NCBI GenBank assembly: GCA_030064795.1
Contig: JASJEI010000206.1
Coordinates: 1-17,225, forward strand
Reading direction: 5' to 3'
Length of the DNA: 17,225 bases
DNA from: Pleurocapsa sp. MO_226.B13
GTDB lineage: Bacteria > Cyanobacteriota > Cyanobacteriia > Cyanobacteriales > Xenococcaceae
Shown: piece by piece, positions 13,408-17,225 of the stretch
Layout: each line of letters begins with the position of its first letter
Position numbering within the stretch: the first letter of the stretch is position 1
Made by a program: the position numbers and the translations under genes
The notes under the pieces: generated by a model
Told to the model about the DNA's origin: nothing
Database searches by the model: none
Seen by the model: only the letters and a program-made list of their open reading frames with translations

Positions 13408-13504
13408 CCCTCAGTAGCTCAGTTGCTAGAGCAACTGGCTTTTAACCAGTAAGTTGCCCTAAAGGATACCGCGACCCATTATGGTTCGATTCCCACCGTT
13501 CCCA
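13408..13504 (+). tRNA. tRNA-Lys (UUU)-like, degenerate
   Basis: D arm GCTC...GAGC (13417-13432) and anticodon arm ACTGG-CTTTTAA-CCAGT (13434-13450, anticodon TTT) are perfect and close to a normal tRNA-Lys. Then a variable region of about 30 nt, where about 5 is normal, precedes a poor T arm around GGTTCGATTCCCA. The acceptor strands CCCTCAG and the 3' end CGTTCCCA do not pair. It looks like a normal 5' body with an insertion and a foreign or decayed 3' end, so it is probably a pseudo-tRNA. Confidence 0.65.
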
Positions 13505-13609
13505 TGTAATCAAATTTATTAATAACCGATCGCTTCTTTTATCGACTCAACCCGAACTCAGGTTGTACTATGTGAATGTCTTCCATTTTTTGCGACACAA
13601 CCGTTATTG

Positions 13610-14459
13610 CTACTGTAAAAGCTCTACCATTTCCTCTGCCGTTTGAGTTGCTGAAGCAGGGTTTTGTCCAGTTACCAAGCGATCGCTAACTACTACATGA
13701 GATTGAAAATTATCCGCTTCAGTGTGTTGTGCGCCTCGTTCGATTAGTTTAGTTTCTAGTAAAAATGGCATTTGGTCTGTCAGTTCTACTGCTTCTTCCT
13801 CTTCATTGGTAAAAGCGGTCAGGGTTTTGCCAGCTACTAAATAAGTTCCGTCGCTTAGTCGAACATTCACTCTTTCCAGCAGGACCGTGACAAACTGCAC
13901 CAACAATGCCCCCCCGCTCGTAAATATTAGCAGTAATTTGAGCTAATTCTTGGTTATCAGGCAAATCCCACATTACTCCATGACCCCCCGCAAAAAAAAC
14001 TGCACTGTACTCGGACGGATCGATTTCTTGAGGAGATAAAGTATCTTCGATCTGAGCCATTACTGTTTCATTGTCCACAAACTGCTGATTTAAAGGGTCA
14101 TCAAGGTCATAACTTTTCGGATCGATGGGAGCTTCTTCACCAGTGGGGCTGACAAAATCAACCTCGAAGCCAGCTTGAGTAAAGACCGCATGAGGATGAG
14201 CAACTTCATCTAAATAAAAGCCAGTTTTTCTCCCAGTAGTACCCAGGCGATCGTGATTAGTCACAACTATCAAAATTTTCTGGTCGGAGTTTTGAGCCAC
14301 CTGAGACTTGTCAGTTTGTGCTTTGAGATAATGCGTATTTGGGATCTTATCTTCAAAAGCATTTACAGGCTCGATAACGCTTGTTTTTGCGTAGCCTAAA
14401 TATAATAAAGCGATCGGTGCTAAAGCTATGAAGCTTGCTTGGTTTTTCTTAATTAACAT
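13610..14459 (-). pseudogene. DJ-1/PfpI-family (class I glutamine amidotransferase-like) protein, frameshifted
   Basis: The start at 14459 (MLIKKNQASFIALAPIALLY) gives a basic N-terminus and a hydrophobic segment that acts as signal peptide or anchor. The upstream ATG at 14531 adds 24 residues with no support. The domain begins at QKILIVVTNHDRLGTTGRKT, with FYLDEVAHPHAVFTQAGFEV, SEYSAVFFAGGHGVMWDLPD and the nucleophile elbow GAVCHGPA, whose Cys is catalytic in chaperone/glyoxalase-type DJ-1 proteins. Right after this motif the frame is lost; the rest (LLERVNVRLSDGTYLVAGKT and on to EEMVELLQ) continues one base over, ending at 13610. The loss is consistent with deletion of 8 bases from a tandem GGTCCTGC. 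Repaired, the protein is about 280 residues, a normal length. It may be a sequencing error or a real mutation. Confidence 0.88.
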
Positions 14460-14772
14460 TTGTTTGTTTTGAACTCCAATAATTAAATATTTTTTAGGCA
14501 AAAAGTTCGACTTACCAGTTGAATACAGCAATCATTGCCATATTCCTATTAGAAGTGGGCGTAAATAAAGTAACTATTTATTTCTCGGTCGCTGACAGCG
14601 TTAGGTGAAACTCTTTCAGTTTCTACTCCAACCCGTACTAATTCTTCTGCACTGATCTTATTAATGATGCAATATGCAGCCAATAAACACCTATTTGGGG
14701 GCTAGGAGGCATCAGCATCTTACAATTAATTAGAACAACCTACCCAGCATTAGAATTATTTTCCAAAATGAA

Positions 14773-15648
14773 TTAATATCCCCACTCTTCAATAGTCTCT
14801 TGATTGGTTTCAATCCAAGTGCGTGCAGCCTCACGGGGGGTTAGTCCGTCAACATTTACCATACGATCCATTTCGGTCACATCCTCAATACTCAGTCGGA
14901 CATTAGAAAGACGCTCTAAAGATTCGGGTGAGAGTTTATCTGTTAATTCTTGGTGTCCTAATAAGTAGGCGGTATCGGCTTCACCGTAAGCATTTAGGGG
15001 TTCTTCTAATGGGCGTACATCATACTCAGCGTTGACCCACTGCGGTTGCCAGAGGGGAAAGACGACCCAGGTTTCGGCTGCGATCGCTTCTTCAAAAGTC
15101 CCCAACCACTCGGCAGGCGGTGCTGCGATCAGTTCGTATCCAGCGTCATCTAAGCCATAAGCGTCCACAACCCTTCGTCCTCCAGTGGTAAGTCCAGTCG
15201 CTTCAGGCAAAGATATAATTTGGTCGGGAAACATCTCTCGCACAGCAGGATCGGTGAGGTCTGCAATCGAGCTAACGGTTTCTTCAGGAACATAGGACGG
15301 CACGACCCAAAAGAATCGAGCGTCTTCATAGAGCGTTGCAATCGGAAAAGTCACGTCTCGAACAGGTTCGTACAGGGCAGCGTGACCGTTAGGTAGCCAA
15401 GTTGCTGCGAGGATATCGACTTCGCCCTCACCCAGCATGGGAAAAATCTCAGCATGAGAGCCTTCTGTAACCTCAACGGTGTAGCCATCACGCTCTAATA
15501 GTTCTTGAACAACCCCACCTTTAACCGCGTAGAAAGAGAGTCCTACCTGACCTAGCTCAATCGTCGTTTCAGTAGCGTAAGCAGCATTTGAGGTGAAAAG
15601 CGCGATCGTTGCTGCTGCCATAGTCATCGCAGTTTTTATAGTGTTCAT
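14773..15648 (-). CDS. Glycine betaine/choline-type ABC transporter substrate-binding protein
   Basis: A 291-residue periplasmic binding protein of the OpuAC/ProX type. It has a signal peptide (MNTIKTAMTMAAATIALFTS, cleavage likely after NAAYA) without a lipobox Cys. The mature part starts TTIELGQVGLSFYAVKGG, with GSHAEIFPMLGEGEVDILAA and TWLPNGH, and a second lobe with EWLGTFEEAIAAETWVVFPL and WQPQWVN, whose aromatic residues fit a cation-pi box for trimethylammonium ligands. No permease or ATPase gene is present in the window, so it is an orphan that would have to dock to a transporter elsewhere. It is divergent from a LysR gene, 181 bp away, which probably controls it. The codons look richer in G+C than in neighbouring genes, which may hint at acquisition. 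The exact ligand is not determined. Confidence 0.88.
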   Translation of the reverse strand: MNTIKTAMTMAAATIALFTSNAAYATETTIELGQVGLSFYAVKGGVVQELLERDGYTVEVTEGSHAEIFPMLGEGEVDILAATWLPNGHAALYEPVRDVTFPIATLYEDARFFWVVPSYVPEETVSSIADLTDPAVREMFPDQIISLPEATGLTTGGRRVVDAYGLDDAGYELIAAPPAEWLGTFEEAIAAETWVVFPLWQPQWVNAEYDVRPLEEPLNAYGEADTAYLLGHQELTDKLSPESLERLSNVRLSIEDVTEMDRMVNVDGLTPREAARTWIETNQETIEEWGY

Positions 15649-15778
15649 AGTGTTCTTTTTAAAAAATGTATATTTTGGGACGTGTACCCTGCGCGAGCGA
15701 AGATCGTTGGATTGAATAACGCTGTCGCATGAGTACTTTTACTTGCTTGATTACATAGTATTTAATTTAAAATGTTTT

Positions 15779-15798
15779 GTGAAGAGGCTTGATTTCAC
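15779..15798. promoter_or_regulatory. Candidate LysR-type operator in the divergent promoter region
   Basis: GTGAA-N10-TTCAC, a dyad in the 181-bp gap between the binding-protein gene and the LysR gene, about 32 bp before the LysR start. The word TTCACT recurs at 15794-15799, 15806-15811 and 15816-15821, giving phased half-sites toward the LysR start. LysR regulators usually bind such dyads in the shared promoter region. This is inference from position and symmetry. Confidence 0.45.
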
Positions 15799-15829
15799 TT
15801 CTTTATTCACTTTTTTTCACTAATCTAGT

Positions 15830-16747
15830 ATGAAAAGTCTATCGAACATCCAAACATTTTTACAGGTTGCAGAGGTTCAAAGTTTTACCAGAGCCTCCAA
15901 TGACCTGGGTTTGTCTGCATCTGCTGTTAGCAAAGCTGTTAGCCGTTTAGAAAGCGACTTAGGTGTTAAATTGTTTCATCGCACCACTCGCAGCATTAGC
16001 CTGACACCAGACGGTATGCGTTTTTATGAGGGATGTAAGCAGCTTTTGAGCGACTTAGAATTGCTGAAATTTGAAGTCCAAGGTAATCACCAGCTTGCTC
16101 CCAAAGGCAAACTTACCTTGAGTGTCCCAGAAGCATTTGGACGGGTGTGTCTGGTTCCTATGTTGGGTGATTTTCTTCGAGCATTTCCCGACTTGATGCT
16201 AGATGTCTCAATGGACGACTATCCTGTCGATCTAGCTGCACAAGGTGTTGATGTGGCGATCCGAACTGGTTCATTGAGCGATCGCGCCAATCTAATCGCA
16301 AGTCAACTAACTACCTATCCAATGGTAGTCTGTGCTTCTCCAGCATATTTAAAGCGTCAAGGACAGCCCTACCACCCAACTGATTTGCAGCAGCATTCTT
16401 GTCTCAACTTTAGAAACCAGGCAACAGGTCGCTTCTATCCTTGGATGTTTTCGATAAATGGTAGCAGCGAACGGTATGCAGCGTCAGGGACTTTGGTATT
16501 CAACAACACAGATGCAATAGTCCAGTCTGCGATCGCTGGTTTGGGTCTCAGTCAAATGCCGAGATTCTTAGCTGCTAAAGCTCTTGCTAAAGGAGAATTA
16601 GTAGAAATTCTCCAGCCTTATCGCCCGCCTCAAATTGCAGCCTGGATTTGTTATCTCGATCGTCGTTTTGTCGCGCCTAGAATCCGAGCCTTTGTAGATT
16701 ATATGCTCGAACAAAGAAAGGCTTTCGCAGCGATGTGTACTCTATGA
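15830..16747 (+). CDS. LysR-family transcriptional regulator
   Basis: A 305-residue protein of normal LTTR length. The winged HTH occupies residues about 1-60: IQTFLQVAEVQSFTRASNDL, GLSASAVSKAVSRLESDLGV and KLFHRTTRSISLTPDG, a classic pattern. A linker helix follows, then the inducer-binding domain (about 90-300) with KGKLTLSVPEAFGRVCLVPM and DVAIRTGSLSDRANLIASQL, features of the CrgA/DntR-like subgroup. It is divergently placed from the OpuAC-type binding protein, the usual arrangement when an LTTR controls its neighbour and itself. The effector is unknown; a betaine- or choline-like compound is a guess from context. It is complete, with no damage seen. Confidence 0.93.
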   Translation: MKSLSNIQTFLQVAEVQSFTRASNDLGLSASAVSKAVSRLESDLGVKLFHRTTRSISLTPDGMRFYEGCKQLLSDLELLKFEVQGNHQLAPKGKLTLSVPEAFGRVCLVPMLGDFLRAFPDLMLDVSMDDYPVDLAAQGVDVAIRTGSLSDRANLIASQLTTYPMVVCASPAYLKRQGQPYHPTDLQQHSCLNFRNQATGRFYPWMFSINGSSERYAASGTLVFNNTDAIVQSAIAGLGLSQMPRFLAAKALAKGELVEILQPYRPPQIAAWICYLDRRFVAPRIRAFVDYMLEQRKAFAAMCTL

Positions 16748-16881
16748 AAATTATCTTTTTGATTTGGATGATTTTGCTTTTAAAAACGGAATTTAGAAAA
16801 TTGGTGATGTTGCTTTTCTGTGTTTAGAGTTTAAATGAACAACGCCATTTCGTCTAACCATACTAACGTACTGCAATATCT
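16748..16881. other. Intergenic region, nothing recognised
   Basis: AT-rich DNA with no clear terminator after the LysR gene. A short ATG-initiated frame from 16836 overlaps the next gene start and has no recognisable features. Confidence 0.4.
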
Positions 16882-17046
16882 ATGGTTTCATTAAAAGCTT
16901 CTCAATCTGGTCACATTAAAATCGACTATGCCAGAAAGTCTAAAGGATGGAGATTTGATGATTTTCGCTGGCTAAAAGCAGCTAGCAATGTTCTGGGCGT
17001 GTCTTGGCAGAAAGAGGGTTATCTAGCAGAGGGAATTTCTGAGTAG
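16882..17046 (+). pseudogene. N-terminal HTH-like fragment of a large cyanobacterial effector-type protein
   Basis: A 54-codon frame reading MVSLKASQSGHIKIDYARKS, KGWRFDDFRWLKAASNVLGV and SWQKEGYLAEGISE, then TAG at 17044-17046. This pattern (LKAS..G...I..ARK.KGW....WL.AAS.VLGV.W...GY.AEGIS) matches the N-terminal domain found in many cyanobacterial multidomain proteins that go on to NACHT/NB-ARC, WD40, TPR, pentapeptide or TIR modules. In those the next residues are typically GTWKRF; here a stop follows. I therefore read it as the preserved start of a gene whose remainder is lost. No downstream continuation is visible to the end of the window. It might still be translated as a small domain-only protein. 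The family match is from memory and cannot be scored here. Confidence 0.55.
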
Positions 17047-17225
17047 ACTCAATATAGAGTAGTTATCTTGCTCGCTTACATCTCCCACTTACCTCCTAAC
17101 CTCGCTCTTTAGGAATGAGGATTTAATTATTTACCAAAGTTAGGCGGATTGTGGCTGAACTGTATAATTCCATTGAGGAAGATATTCGTCAAAAATGATG
17201 GGCAGATTTTGCTTGAACTCGGTTG
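17047..17225. other. Window end, no gene recognised
   Basis: Short frames remain open to the last base, but none has a recognisable motif. A small dyad CCTCGCTCTTTAGGAATGAGG near 17100 is too weak to call a terminator. Confidence 0.35.

Noticed and set aside
17090..17225. Start of another gene at the window end
   Set aside because: Frames are short or only open because the window ends, and none shows a family motif.

Overview
The window looks cyanobacterial. The HIP1 octamer GCGATCGC and near variants recur throughout, the DNA is AT-rich, and the recognisable genes are typical of the phylum: a phytochrome with its partner response regulator, a Zur-controlled zinc importer, paired toxin-antitoxin genes, and a cluster of tRNA genes. 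A pleurocapsalean or other repeat-rich cyanobacterium would fit, but the sequence does not fix the genus. The density of broken genes, insertion sequences and small palindromic repeats suggests a plastic accessory region or plasmid-like segment, not a conserved core locus.

Layout. 1-2090: a toxin-antitoxin island. It holds the end of an antitoxin gene, a VapC-like PIN toxin broken by two palindromic mini-elements, and two complete minus-strand antitoxin-toxin pairs whose toxins are paralogous. HIP1-anchored repeats with a constant 27-nt spacer lie between and beside these genes. 2096-4369: a decayed IS4-family element next to a small ClpX-type zinc-finger/HTH protein with duplicated operator-like repeats, all bracketed by 17-bp inverted repeats. 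4427-7158: znuA-znuC-znuB on the minus strand behind a perfect Zur-type palindrome, with a mini-repeat sitting between znuA and znuC. 7493-8754: an IS5-family element with clear ends and a TTA duplication, abutting the 3' remnant of an RNA ligase gene (rtcB). 8950-9080: hairpin-rich DNA resembling the right end of an IS200/IS605 element. 9211-11998: a two-component light-sensing operon, a bacteriophytochrome-type histidine kinase followed by a CheY-like regulator. 12082-13504: a 5'-truncated aconitase-family gene joined directly to a tRNA-Glu that lacks its 5' acceptor strand, then tRNA-like genes for Asn, a possible Leu, Tyr, Arg and Lys, several degenerate. 13610-16747: a frameshifted DJ-1/PfpI-type gene, an orphan glycine-betaine-type binding protein, and a divergent LysR regulator. 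16882-17046: a 54-codon fragment resembling the N-terminus of large cyanobacterial effector proteins.

Functionally intact units appear to be the two toxin-antitoxin pairs, the zinc importer, the phytochrome/regulator pair, the ClpX-type zinc-finger protein, the OpuAC/LysR divergon and probably the Tyr and Arg tRNAs. Most other genes are visibly damaged. No complete new system can be demonstrated from sequence alone. The strongest leads are the degenerate tRNA array with its aconitase junction, the zinc-finger/HTH gene with twin operators, and the two families of small repeats.
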